Source: Persicimonas caeni
Lineage (GTDB): Bacteria; Myxococcota_A; Bradymonadia; Bradymonadales; Bradymonadaceae
Length of the DNA stretch: 64,000 bases
Assembly (NCBI RefSeq): GCF_006517175.1
Contig: NZ_CP041186.1
Span: forward strand, 3,561,074-3,625,073
Direction of reading: 5' to 3'
Below the pieces are notes generated by a model. It ran no database searches. It had not been told where the DNA came from and saw only the letters and a program-made list of their open reading frames with translations. Below, one piece after another: positions 1 to 9,058 of this stretch; positions within the stretch are counted from its first letter, which is position 1; each line of letters opens with the position of its first letter. The position numbers were made by a program, and so were the translations under genes.

Positions 1-249
1 GACTGCATCCAGCGTGGTCCACAACCCGTCGGTGCGCACCTTGTCGAGCACCTGCTTGACCTTCTCGGGCTGCTTGCGCGCCTTCTCGAGGTAATTGGCC
101 TGCCCGAACTCCACCAGCATGCGCTCGGTGCCCGCCGACACCAGCGTGCGGCGGGTCTGGATGAGCAAGTGGCCCGGTTTGACCGAAGGGCAAGGAATCT
201 CGACGATCTGGGTGTCGCCGGTTTTGAGGCTTTGGAGAACCTGTTTCAT
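1..249 (-). CDS. Bidomain Zn-dehydrogenase/Gfo-Idh-MocA oxidoreductase, N-terminal part
   Basis: Only the first 83 codons lie in the window; the gene runs off the left edge. The start (MKQVLQSLKTG) and the later SAGTERMLVEFG stretch match from memory the N-terminus of the large oxidoreductases of polysaccharide loci, which fuse a zinc-type alcohol dehydrogenase domain to a Gfo/Idh/MocA domain. The catalytic parts are not visible, so substrate is unknown. The ATG overlaps the TGA of the upstream asparagine-synthase gene (ATGA), indicating one minus-strand operon and translational coupling. Confidence 0.7.
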   Translation of the reverse strand, partial: MKQVLQSLKTGDTQIVEIPCPSVKPGHLLIQTRRTLVSAGTERMLVEFGQANYLEKARKQPEKVKQVLDKVRTDGLWTTLDAV

Positions 250-2180
250 AACTGTACGTCCACGGGAGCTGGGCGGTCGCGGTCGACGAAGGTGCGACAC
301 CACAGCTCGATACACATCAGCGAAAAGATCGGGTAACTCGCATCGATCTGGCGTTGGGCGTCGAGATCGACGAGGTGTCGCACGGCCTCCGGGTCGAAGA
401 TGCCGCGCCGTTTGAGAGACTGCTCCCCGAGAAGCTCGTCGAGTAAGGGACGCAGATCGCTTCGAAGCCACCCTCGAAGCGGAGCGCCAAAGCCGCTCTT
501 TGGCCGGTAGACGACCTCTTCGGGCAAATAGGGCTCCATCGCTTTCTTGAAGATCCATTTCCCAGTGCGACCGCGTTGTTTGTACCGCACCGGTAGGCTG
601 GTCGCAACGCCGATGAGGTCGGGATCCAGCAGCGGGACGCGTACCTCCACACCGGTCGCCATGCTCATCTTATCGGTGTAGTTGAGGTTATGGTCAGCCA
701 AAAAATGCTTGGCCTCCAGGTAGAGCATGCGGTTGAGCGGATCCGTCTCTCTCGGGATGCGCGCGAGGCTGCGAGCTAGCGGCGCCTTCGGTCGGCTCCC
801 GCCGAGCACAGTCCGAAAGTGGTCGCTGTAGAGCCCGTCGCTTACCTCAGGGTTGAGCCAGTAGAAATAACTGATGAGCCGCGCATCATCGTCCAAGCCG
901 GCATACTCGAAGGCTTTGCGCGCCCGGCGCGCCAACGGGTTGGCCGCGGGTACCGTCCGAGCGGCGGCGCTCATCGTCGAGCGCACCCCTGCAGGAAGCC
1001 AGCGCCACATCCGCTCGAGCGTCAGGGCGTAATGGCGCCGGTAGCCGGTGAAGATGTCGTCACCGCCGGCGCCCGACAGCAACACCTTGATGCCCTTCTG
1101 GCGCGCCAACTCACTGATGAACAGCGCATTGATAGGCGCCGGATCTGCTTGGGGCTCGTCGAGCAGGTAGATCATCTCCGGCAGCCGCTCGATCATGTCC
1201 GGGCCGACGTCGATGCGGTGCAGGTCGACTCCGAGGTGCTCGGCGACGCGCTCGGCGTAAGGGAGGTCTTGCGCGAACCCCTCGAAATCACCTGTCTGCT
1301 CGCCGGTAAACCCGATCGTAAAACACTGGATATTGCGGTCGGGCTGGAGCTTTCGATACATCGCCACGATCGACGAAGAATCGAGTCCCCCCGACAGGAA
1401 GGCGCCGACGTTGACGTCGGCGACCAACTGGCGGCGAACAGCCTGCTCCAGACCGTTGCGCACCCGGTCGACCGCCTCGTCGACGTCGATCTCGTCTGGG
1501 GGGGCTTGATAGGGAAGGTCGTAGAAAACCCAACGCCGGGCCACCGCCCCATCGCGCACCAGCATCGCCTCGCCAGGCTCGAGCTTTCGCACCGCGCGGA
1601 GCATCGTATGCGGCGCGGGGCACCAGAGGTAGGTCAGATGGTACTGGATTGCCTGGGGGTCGAGCTCGCGGCTAACCACGGGACTCTGTAAGATCGCCTT
1701 GAGCTCGCTCGAAAAGAGGAATCCGTGGTCGGTCTGGGCGTAGTACAACGGCTTGATACCGAGCCCGTCGCGAGCCACAAGCAACTCGCCTCGTTGCGGA
1801 TCCCACAGCGCGAAGGCAAAAATGCCGTTGAGCGCAGAGAGCATCTCGGCACCGTCTCGTCGGTACAAATTGAGCAGCACCTCGGTATCCGAATCGCTCC
1901 GGAACCGAAAACCTTGTTCGGCGAGTTCTTCTTTGAGTTCTCGATAGTTGTAGAGCTCGCCGTTATAAACGATGCACACGCTCTTCGAGCTGTCCCACAT
2001 CGGCTGGTGGCCGGCGTCGGAGAGATCGATGATCGACAGACGCCGATGGGCGAGGCCCAAGCCGAGCTTCGCGTCGAAGAACTCGCCGGCGTCGTCGGGG
2101 CCGCGGTGCGCCACGGCGTTGTTCATCCGCTCGAGCAATCCGCGGTCGAACGTCCCCCAAAATCCTCCAATGCCACACAT
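246..2180 (-). CDS. asnB: Asparagine synthase-like glutamine amidotransferase (first copy)
   Basis: The 644-aa protein has the two AsnB domains in order. An N-terminal class II glutaminase domain starts MCGIGG, with Cys2 as nucleophile after Met removal, and carries HRGPDD (25-30) and NGELYN (73-78). A C-terminal synthetase domain has the ATP PP-loop SGGLDSS at 263-269. The family transfers glutamine-derived ammonia to an adenylated carboxylate, classically aspartate. In surface-polysaccharide loci, relatives such as WbpS are thought to amidate uronic acids, which fits this context better than housekeeping Asn synthesis (inference). It is followed by a 4-bp overlap with the oxidoreductase gene. 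Confidence 0.88.
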   Translation of the reverse strand: MCGIGGFWGTFDRGLLERMNNAVAHRGPDDAGEFFDAKLGLGLAHRRLSIIDLSDAGHQPMWDSSKSVCIVYNGELYNYRELKEELAEQGFRFRSDSDTEVLLNLYRRDGAEMLSALNGIFAFALWDPQRGELLVARDGLGIKPLYYAQTDHGFLFSSELKAILQSPVVSRELDPQAIQYHLTYLWCPAPHTMLRAVRKLEPGEAMLVRDGAVARRWVFYDLPYQAPPDEIDVDEAVDRVRNGLEQAVRRQLVADVNVGAFLSGGLDSSSIVAMYRKLQPDRNIQCFTIGFTGEQTGDFEGFAQDLPYAERVAEHLGVDLHRIDVGPDMIERLPEMIYLLDEPQADPAPINALFISELARQKGIKVLLSGAGGDDIFTGYRRHYALTLERMWRWLPAGVRSTMSAAARTVPAANPLARRARKAFEYAGLDDDARLISYFYWLNPEVSDGLYSDHFRTVLGGSRPKAPLARSLARIPRETDPLNRMLYLEAKHFLADHNLNYTDKMSMATGVEVRVPLLDPDLIGVATSLPVRYKQRGRTGKWIFKKAMEPYLPEEVVYRPKSGFGAPLRGWLRSDLRPLLDELLGEQSLKRRGIFDPEAVRHLVDLDAQRQIDASYPIFSLMCIELWCRTFVDRDRPAPVDVQL

Positions 2181-2224
2181 GTCGACTCGCTAGGTATCGC
2201 TGGAAAAAGAGTAAATGCGTCGCC

Positions 2225-3388
2225 TCACAACGCGGCCGCGAACAGGTCTCGGTACTCCGAGGCGGTGTCGTCGGCGAAAATGGTGTCGAAGGCAAGCTGT
2301 CTGGCGCCACGCTGGAGTCGCTCGAACTGGTCGGGTCCCATCTCGACGAGGCGCTCGAGCACGTCGACGAACGTCTCACGGTCATCGAGCGTGATGTCCC
2401 AACCGGCTTGCTTCTGCTCGAGCTCGCGCCAGGGGGTCGCCTGGCCGATGAGCACCGGGCAGGCCGCCATGAGCGATTCGAGGATGGCGTGGCCGAAGCT
2501 CTCGCTCTTCGAGGGCAAGAACATGACATCGTACTGGCGCAGGGTTTCTTGGACCTGCGGGTGGGGGAGCGCCCCGTGGAAGGTTGCCGTGACGTGCTCG
2601 GGCAAGCGATCGGCCACACGCTCGCAACGCTTATGGTACTCGACGTCGGAGAGCGGCCCATAAATGTCGAAACTGACTGCACCCTTCGAAATCTCGCCGA
2701 GTACGTCGAGGGCGAAGTCGATATTCTTGATGGGCGAGACTCGGCCCAAGTAGCCGACGCGCAGCTCGCCTTTGCGCTTTGGCCGTCTATCTTCCGGCAC
2801 TTGCGGCGACTCGAGATGGGGCAGGGGAACCCCGGCAACCCCGACATGAACTTGCGGACCGAAAACCCGCTGAATCTGGGCCAACTCCTCCTCGTCGGAG
2901 GCATGCCACGTTACATCCGAATACAGCCCGAGGACCTTGGCCGCGGTCAGAAACGCATTCTTTTTGGCCGCCTTGAGCTGGAGCGCGGACTCGGAGAACT
3001 CCCCGCGGGGGGCGACCACCGCCGGCACCTTTGGCGCCAACCCGAAACGACGAAGGAGAAGCGGCAAGATGGTATAGTTCGCCGAGAAAAAGCTGTTGTA
3101 GTACGCAAGATCGTAGTCGGTCTCATTGAGCAGTCGATGCATCGCCAAGGCGATATTGTCAGCGGCTGACAGATAGAAAACCTCGGCCTTTCCCACCTGA
3201 TTCCAAGCGTTAAGCTCGACGGAGTCGTATGGGGCGGTGTCCCCCTCGTCGCGGTCGGCGGTGACGATCTTGAAGCGGAAGTCGTCACCCAGATGGCCCA
3301 CGAGGTTGGCGAGCGACTGGACCGGGCCGCCGGACTTGTAGCCGGGCAGATAGTAGTCCCGGAAGATTAGAATCGTGTCGGTCATCAT
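2225..3388 (-). CDS. GT4-type glycosyltransferase
   Basis: This 387-aa protein starts MMTDTILIFRDYYLPGYKSGG. The N-terminal GG-containing acceptor region and the C-terminal half (VGYLGRVSPIKNIDFAL, then PSKSESFGHAILESL with the family E-x7-E region) are typical of GT-B fold, family 4 retaining glycosyltransferases. Sugar and acceptor cannot be told. The reading frame is open upstream to 3493, but a start at 3388 or 3385 is chosen because it forms an ATGA overlap with the preceding asnB-like stop. It probably builds part of the repeat unit at the cytoplasmic face of the membrane. Confidence 0.82.
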   Translation of the reverse strand: MMTDTILIFRDYYLPGYKSGGPVQSLANLVGHLGDDFRFKIVTADRDEGDTAPYDSVELNAWNQVGKAEVFYLSAADNIALAMHRLLNETDYDLAYYNSFFSANYTILPLLLRRFGLAPKVPAVVAPRGEFSESALQLKAAKKNAFLTAAKVLGLYSDVTWHASDEEELAQIQRVFGPQVHVGVAGVPLPHLESPQVPEDRRPKRKGELRVGYLGRVSPIKNIDFALDVLGEISKGAVSFDIYGPLSDVEYHKRCERVADRLPEHVTATFHGALPHPQVQETLRQYDVMFLPSKSESFGHAILESLMAACPVLIGQATPWRELEQKQAGWDITLDDRETFVDVLERLVEMGPDQFERLQRGARQLAFDTIFADDTASEYRDLFAAAL

Positions 3389-5262
3389 TGGCTGGTGGGT
3401 TCGAGAACGTTGGCGATCCAGGAGCCCAGGCAATTGAGCAGCCAGACGCGCGACCACGACACCGAGGCTTTGCCTGCCAGAAAATCCTCCCACAGCGTCG
3501 CAATAGCGTGCTCGCGAAAGCTGGGAATCGCCGCCACCCGCTGCAGATTTGTCCGGCAGGTGTCGCGCAATGGACCTTTGAGCCAGCGCTCGAAGGGCAT
3601 GCGAAAGCCCTGCTTGGGACGGTGGACGATCTCGTCGGGCAGAAGCCCGTCGAGGGCGTCTACCATAAGCTGCTTGGGGGCCATTTTCGGACGCTTGACG
3701 GCGTCGGGAATACGCACCACGTATTCGGCCAACTCGTGGTCCAGAAGTGGCACGCGCACCTCTAGGCTGTGGGCCATGCTCATCTGGTCGGTGTCGCGCA
3801 GCAAGATGTCGTGCATATAACTGGTCGCCTCGGCGTAGCTCACCTGGGATAGGGTCGGCATATTCGGCCGGGCGAAGAAGGCCTGGCGGAGCCGCCGGGT
3901 CACCCCCAAAGTCTCGTCCCCAGGCTCGTGCAGCAATTCGCCGAGCTGCGCGCGAGACAGCACTCGGCGCACCACAGGATAGGCTTCGGCAATCGATCCG
4001 TCCGAGCGAAGCAATTCGGCGATCTTCTGAGCAGCGATCGGCCGGGTAGGGCCATCACAAACCGTGGCGACGGCGTGCCGAAGCGGGGCCGGCACAGCGG
4101 CGAGTCCCGACTGGAAACGCCCCAGGCGCTCGAGTCGCGCGAAGTTGGAGTAGCCGGCGAATAGCTCGTCGCCGCCCAAGCCCGACAGGGCGACCTTCAA
4201 CCCGCGGCGGCGCGCTGCCTGCGAGACGATGTAGGTGTTGATGCCGTCCGCGGAGGGATGGTCCTGGGCGCCGAGCGCGGCGTGGGCGTGCTCGTAGAGT
4301 TCGTCGTCGGTCAACTTCACTTCGACATGGTCGGTGCCGAATGCGTCAGCGGCGATTCGCGCAAAGTGGCCGTCATCGAAGCCGGCGTCATCGAAGGCAA
4401 CCGCGATGGTCTGGATGGGACGCTCGACCAGTCGGCTCATCATCCCCACGACCGCCGACGAGTCGATACCTCCGCTCAGGAACGCCCCCAGCGGCACGTC
4501 GCTGACCATCTGGCGTTCGACGGCTCGATACAGTCGCCGCTGGACCTCGCGGCGCATGGTGGCGGGGTCACCAGCCAGCGGCTCGGCGGCGTGCTCGGCC
4601 AGGTCCCAGAACTTGCGGATGCAGACACCGCCGGCGTCCACGCGCATGGTCGCCCCCGGCTCGAGCATCCGCACGCCCTCGACCAGAGTGGCCGGTGGAG
4701 CGACGGATTGCAGTGACAGAAACTCCGGGAGCCGAGCTTCGTCGAGCTGCGCAGCGACGCGGCCGCTTCTCAAGATGGCGCGCACCTCCGAGGCGAAAAC
4801 GAGTTGATCGCCCAGGCGCGCGTAGTACAGCGGCTTGACCCCGAATCGGTCGCGCGCGAGGAGAAGCGCCTGCTCGCGCCCATCGTAAATCGCGAAGGCG
4901 AAGTCACCCACGAGGCGTTCGATGAGTGCTTCTCCCCATTCGAGAAAGCCATACAACAGTACCTCGGTGTCCGAGTCGCTGCGAAAGGTGTGACCTGCCC
5001 CGCCAAGCTGGTCGCGCAGCTCGTGGAAGTTGTAGATCTCGCCGTTGAACACGACCTGGACCCGGCCATCGGCTGCGGCCATCGGCTGGTGACCCAGCGG
5101 CGACGGGTCGAGGATGGACAAGCGCCGGTGACCGAGGACGACCTGCTCATCGGAGAAAACGCCGCGGTCATCGGGGCCGCGATGGGCCAGCGCGCCGATC
5201 ATTCGGCGCACCGCCTCCTCGCCGCCCTCCCCAGGGCGCCAAATGCCTGCTATTCCGCACAT
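3385..5262 (-). CDS. asnB: Asparagine synthase-like glutamine amidotransferase (second copy)
   Basis: This 625-aa protein has the same architecture as the copy at 246-2180: MCGIAG with nucleophile Cys2, HRGPDD (28-33), NGEIYN (73-78) and PP-loop SGGIDSS at 263-269. Outside the motifs the sequence differs clearly, so it is an independent paralogue and not a recent duplication. It overlaps glycosyltransferase genes at both ends (13 bp upstream, 4 bp downstream), so it belongs to the same translationally coupled operon. Likely role: amidation of a carboxyl group on a sugar precursor or repeat unit. True asparagine synthesis is the alternative. Confidence 0.88.
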   Translation of the reverse strand: MCGIAGIWRPGEGGEEAVRRMIGALAHRGPDDRGVFSDEQVVLGHRRLSILDPSPLGHQPMAAADGRVQVVFNGEIYNFHELRDQLGGAGHTFRSDSDTEVLLYGFLEWGEALIERLVGDFAFAIYDGREQALLLARDRFGVKPLYYARLGDQLVFASEVRAILRSGRVAAQLDEARLPEFLSLQSVAPPATLVEGVRMLEPGATMRVDAGGVCIRKFWDLAEHAAEPLAGDPATMRREVQRRLYRAVERQMVSDVPLGAFLSGGIDSSAVVGMMSRLVERPIQTIAVAFDDAGFDDGHFARIAADAFGTDHVEVKLTDDELYEHAHAALGAQDHPSADGINTYIVSQAARRRGLKVALSGLGGDELFAGYSNFARLERLGRFQSGLAAVPAPLRHAVATVCDGPTRPIAAQKIAELLRSDGSIAEAYPVVRRVLSRAQLGELLHEPGDETLGVTRRLRQAFFARPNMPTLSQVSYAEATSYMHDILLRDTDQMSMAHSLEVRVPLLDHELAEYVVRIPDAVKRPKMAPKQLMVDALDGLLPDEIVHRPKQGFRMPFERWLKGPLRDTCRTNLQRVAAIPSFREHAIATLWEDFLAGKASVSWSRVWLLNCLGSWIANVLEPTSQ

Positions 5263-6359
5263 GGGATACGGTCCACTATAGAGATGAAGTCTTGGCGAAA
5301 TCGATCGAAGGAGAACCTCGTGTGCAGCGCCTCGAGCGCCCGCCGACTGAGCTCCTCATACAGCGACGGCTCGCCCAAGCGTTCCAAGGCGTCGGCGAGG
5401 GCGCCCGGATCGGCGTAGGGCACTTGCAGTCCCTCACGCCCATTAATGATCACGTGCTGCGCGCCCCCTTCGGGGCACGCGATGCTCGGCAGAGCGTAGT
5501 ACATTGCCTCGAGGTAGACGAGGCCGAAGCCCTCGCCGGCGCTGGGAAGCGAGAACACGTCCGCCTGGCGAAACTCTTTCCGGAGCTCCTCGTCGGAGAC
5601 ACGGCCGAGAAAGTCGACTCGGTCGGTCACTCCGAGGTTCTGGCTGAGCCGCTCGAGCCGCTCGCGATCATCGCCATCGCCGACGACGCGGTAGGAGGCG
5701 TCGACGCCGCGCTCGGTCAGTTGCGCGATAGCCTCGATGGTGTGGTCGATCCCCTTGTATTGCTCGCCGCTATCGAGGCGGGCGACACTGACCACGCGCA
5801 TTGGCTCGTTGACGGCCCGGGTGCGTGGGGCGTTGTAGGAACCTTGAAATCGCTCCTGTTCGATAGCCAGGGGTAAGACTGCGATACGTGTCGGAACCAG
5901 CTCGTTCATCTGCGCAAACTTGTCACGCGTAAACGGGGTCGTTGCCACGATGCCATCGGCCAGCCGCAGGGCGAGCTCATTGCGTCCGTGGAGCTCACAC
6001 CAAGCCTCGATGCCGTGCAGGATTACTACGTAACCGCGGATGCGCCCCAGGGCTTTGAGCGCCAAGGCAATGGGCGACAAGCCGAGGTGGCCGACGACCA
6101 TGATCTGATCGGACCTGGCGTGGCGTATGCACTGCGATACAAGGTGAAGCTTGTTGCCCTCGGCGCAGTGGGCAGAGCTGCCGGCGCGCTGCAACCACTT
6201 CTGCAGATCGGTGTCGGAGTCGCTGTCCCACAGCGAAAAGACTTCTCCCAAGCGCGCCTCCGCCTCAAGGGCGTGCAGTATGAGCCGCATGTAGGTCTGG
6301 ATGCCGCCCGGCGAGCCGAAAGCTTGCGAGGCCAGCAATGAAATACGTCGGTGTGACAC
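5250..6359 (-). CDS. GT4-type glycosyltransferase
   Basis: This 369-aa GT-B enzyme begins with ISLLASQAFGSPGGIQTYMR, the Gly-rich acceptor loop of GT4 enzymes. It continues with a Rossmann donor domain (MRVVSVARLDSGEQYKGIDHTI, then DVFSLPSAGEGFGLVYLEAM). The frame is open up to a TTG at 6374, but the GTG at 6359 is preferred because GGAG sits five bases upstream of it. Its stop lies 13 bp inside the following asnB-like gene. Specificity unknown. Confidence 0.82.
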   Translation of the reverse strand: MSHRRISLLASQAFGSPGGIQTYMRLILHALEAEARLGEVFSLWDSDSDTDLQKWLQRAGSSAHCAEGNKLHLVSQCIRHARSDQIMVVGHLGLSPIALALKALGRIRGYVVILHGIEAWCELHGRNELALRLADGIVATTPFTRDKFAQMNELVPTRIAVLPLAIEQERFQGSYNAPRTRAVNEPMRVVSVARLDSGEQYKGIDHTIEAIAQLTERGVDASYRVVGDGDDRERLERLSQNLGVTDRVDFLGRVSDEELRKEFRQADVFSLPSAGEGFGLVYLEAMYYALPSIACPEGGAQHVIINGREGLQVPYADPGALADALERLGEPSLYEELSRRALEALHTRFSFDRFRQDFISIVDRIPCAE

Positions 6360-6378
6360 TGGTACTCCAAGCAAGGAA

Positions 6379-7923
6379 CTAGCGCGAGGTCATGCTGGTG
6401 AGGTGAGCGCGCGTAGCAGATGAGCCAGGCCTAACTTCACGGCGGGTGTGCGAAGGGGCGCGGCGAAACAACAAGAGCTGTGCGACGAACAACAGCGGCA
6501 CATACCGGATCATCTCGACGAAGACGGCGTAGAAGGCATTGTCGATGCGCACCATGTTGTCCAACAGGCCCAAGAAGACGATCACTCCGCCGGCGCCGGC
6601 GAAGAGAAAGCCCTCGAGCAATACGCGTTGCGTTAGCCCCAAAACGAGAAAGCCCAATAGCACGGCCAGCGCGCCACCGGCGATGTACAGGTAGCCCACC
6701 GGGCTCATTCCCACGGCGTTGCGGAAGGGATTGCCGAGCACCACGCGGTTGTACCACTCCCCGATATCTTGGGTGGGCTTCGAGCGCCAGATGAGCCGGG
6801 GGATTACGGCGTAGGCGGGTGACAACAACAGGTCGCGCTGAAACACTTGGCTCTTGTGTTTGATCACCCCGTCTTCCTTGGCACGCATGGCCATGGCCGC
6901 GAAGGCGGTGGTGTTCTTGCGGGCGAGCACCTCGATGGCTGTATCAGAGACGTCTGCCGAGTAGCCTGTGTCGACCTTGCCGCTGGCGATGCCCGTAATA
7001 GTGTCGGTCAGGTACGAGGCGCTCTGGTTATCGAAGGAACTGTCCGAGACGCGCAACTGACGGAACGGCTCGACGATCTGGTAAGCAAGGAATACAAGTG
7101 CGAAGGCCGCCAAGATCTGCATCTTGGGTACCCGGCCTTTCACAATGTAGTAACACACCCCCACCACGATGATCGGCATGACCACGGCGCCCTTGAAGCC
7201 GGAGAGCAGGCCGAAGAAGATCTCAGCGCCGAGCACACCCAGCAACAACCCCAAGGTGAACGGGCGTGGGTAGTCGGAGGCAAAGTAGTACAAGGCAATG
7301 CCGACCAGCGACAACATGCCTAGATCGGCGAACAAATTGATGTAAAAGAGGTACGGCCCCAAGGCGTACAACTGGGAGATATCAGCGGAGTAGCCGAAAG
7401 CGCCCAGCTGCACCAAGAGCAGACGTGACCCGACGCTGGCGACGATCCCCGCGATGACAAACCACCAGCGCAGGCGGACTTCGGTGTGGAGCACACGGAT
7501 AAGGAAGCTCGATCGCCGCAGCCGAACCCCGAGACGCTTGCCCAAATTCAAATGAAACCCGGTCCACATGCCGAAGGCCGCTACCATGCCCATTAGAGTG
7601 GCCAGGCTCAGCCACTGAAACCCAAAGAGCTGGTACTGCCACATTCGGGCCTTGGCGACCTCGGGTACGAAGAGCACAAAGTTGGTAAAACCCAGAGTGA
7701 GCGCGAAGGTGGCAAAAGAGGCCATCACTGCTGGGTTGACCAGCCATCGGCTGGGGTGTTCGCGGCGGGCGAACCAGATCTCGATGCCCAGATAGACCAA
7801 CAGCAGCAGCGTCAGACTGATGAAGCCGACTCGATCGGGCACGAGTTCGGCGACCATGCCGCGATAGAGCGCGACGCCGACGACCATGTGAGATAGAGCG
7901 ATGGAGAAGCGTCCGGTGAACAC
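6379..7923 (-). CDS. Wzy-like O-antigen polymerase, integral membrane
   Basis: This 514-aa protein is almost entirely hydrophobic, with roughly 11-13 predicted membrane segments (for example residues about 19-46, 65-90 and 215-260) and a central more polar stretch (FRQLRVSDSSFDNQ) of the kind seen as the periplasmic loop of Wzy/EpsG-type polymerases. Sequence conservation in this family is poor, so the call rests on topology and on the flippase two genes upstream. Start GTG at 7923, three bases after the previous stop; a Met at residue 13 is an alternative start. Confidence 0.68.
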   Translation of the reverse strand: MFTGRFSIALSHMVVGVALYRGMVAELVPDRVGFISLTLLLLVYLGIEIWFARREHPSRWLVNPAVMASFATFALTLGFTNFVLFVPEVAKARMWQYQLFGFQWLSLATLMGMVAAFGMWTGFHLNLGKRLGVRLRRSSFLIRVLHTEVRLRWWFVIAGIVASVGSRLLLVQLGAFGYSADISQLYALGPYLFYINLFADLGMLSLVGIALYYFASDYPRPFTLGLLLGVLGAEIFFGLLSGFKGAVVMPIIVVGVCYYIVKGRVPKMQILAAFALVFLAYQIVEPFRQLRVSDSSFDNQSASYLTDTITGIASGKVDTGYSADVSDTAIEVLARKNTTAFAAMAMRAKEDGVIKHKSQVFQRDLLLSPAYAVIPRLIWRSKPTQDIGEWYNRVVLGNPFRNAVGMSPVGYLYIAGGALAVLLGFLVLGLTQRVLLEGFLFAGAGGVIVFLGLLDNMVRIDNAFYAVFVEMIRYVPLLFVAQLLLFRRAPSHTRREVRPGSSATRAHLTSMTSR

Positions 7924-7926
7924 GAC

Positions 7927-9018
7927 TCAAGCCCCCTGGGCGGCGTGGACTCGTTGACAGGCGATCTCGGGCCGTTCGAATCCGTCACGCTGCCCTTCGA
8001 GGGTGGCGAATAACAACCGCAGACGAGCCTCGTAGGTATGCTCGGCGTGTGCTCGGCGCCGTCCAGCCTGGGCGATACGCCGTCGCTCGTCGGGTCGCTC
8101 CAGATAATAGTCGATCTTGGCACGCAAGTCGTCGACGCTGCGAAAGGAGACGACTTCCTCGCCGTCGGTGAAAAGTTGGTGGAGCCCGGGCTTCGAGTCG
8201 AGCATCAAAAAACCGCCGATGCCAGCAACCTCGAAGGCGCGGCAGTTGATACCCCAAACCTCGGCCGGGTGCATATTGTCGAGCACGATCTTGGCGCCCA
8301 AAAATGCCTCGGCCTTATCAGCCTCCACCACGTACTCTCCCTGGTGCATCGCGCGCACCTCCGGCGCGTCGATCCAAGAGGGCAGGGGGTTGCCCCACAG
8401 TTTGACGTTGTAGTCGGTCAAGTGGCGAAAGAAGGCTACGCGGTAGGCGTACATATTGCCCGCAGTGGTGATGTCACAGTGGTACTTGTTACGCAGTGGC
8501 CCCTCCGACTCGCTGGCGTCTGCTCGATGAACCAGCGGATTGAAGCACTCGGGCAAGTAGAACACCGGACTATCGATGACGCCGTCGAGCTTTTCGACAA
8601 TATACGGGTCCTTGAAGAAAATGGCGTCATAAGGGGCGACCATAAAGTGCGAACGCCCAAAATTGACGAGTGCGTCGGGGTACCACATGACCACGCGCGC
8701 ATCGGCGAGCTTCTTGAGGGAGGCCACCTCGGCCGGGCGCAAAAAATCGTAGCAGCTGATGATCAAATCGGGCCGGGCGCGGCGAGCCAGTTCGGTGAGC
8801 TCGCGCAGGCTCCACTTGCGATACACGTCGATGTGCTCGGCGGCGGCGTGCATGCGGGTGGTCACGCTTTCTAGCTTGCGGCGCAGGAAGCCGCCAGTGG
8901 GCTTGCGCTCGACGCCGGGTTCGAAGCGCAGCACCTCGTGGCCCATCTGCTCGAGTGTCTGGCCGATGTGGCGTGCGAACCCCTCGACGTAGAATTTTCC
9001 GACAACCAGAATCTTCAT
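7927..9018 (-). CDS. CgeB-like glycosyltransferase
   Basis: This 363-aa protein opens MKILVVGKFYVEGFARHIGQ, followed by a DLIISCYDFLRPAEV strand region. It ends with the CgeB/glycosyl-transferase-1-like core: NCRAFEVAGIGGFLMLDSKPGLHQLF, then DDLRAKIDYYLERPDERRRIAQAG and an HTYEAR-LL tail. This family is found in spore-coat and surface-glycan loci. The exact sugar is unknown. It lies three bases upstream of the polymerase gene and 40 bases downstream of the flippase gene, consistent with one operon. Confidence 0.75.
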   Translation of the reverse strand: MKILVVGKFYVEGFARHIGQTLEQMGHEVLRFEPGVERKPTGGFLRRKLESVTTRMHAAAEHIDVYRKWSLRELTELARRARPDLIISCYDFLRPAEVASLKKLADARVVMWYPDALVNFGRSHFMVAPYDAIFFKDPYIVEKLDGVIDSPVFYLPECFNPLVHRADASESEGPLRNKYHCDITTAGNMYAYRVAFFRHLTDYNVKLWGNPLPSWIDAPEVRAMHQGEYVVEADKAEAFLGAKIVLDNMHPAEVWGINCRAFEVAGIGGFLMLDSKPGLHQLFTDGEEVVSFRSVDDLRAKIDYYLERPDERRRIAQAGRRRAHAEHTYEARLRLLFATLEGQRDGFERPEIACQRVHAAQGA

Positions 9019-9058
9019 GATGACTGTGCGTTGGGCAAACGTCGCGGGCTGCTCGAGT

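Noticed and set aside
819-1691. Long plus-strand open frame antisense to the first asparagine-synthase gene
   Set aside because: It is an antisense shadow typical of GC-rich coding DNA; the minus-strand frame holds the conserved AsnB motifs.
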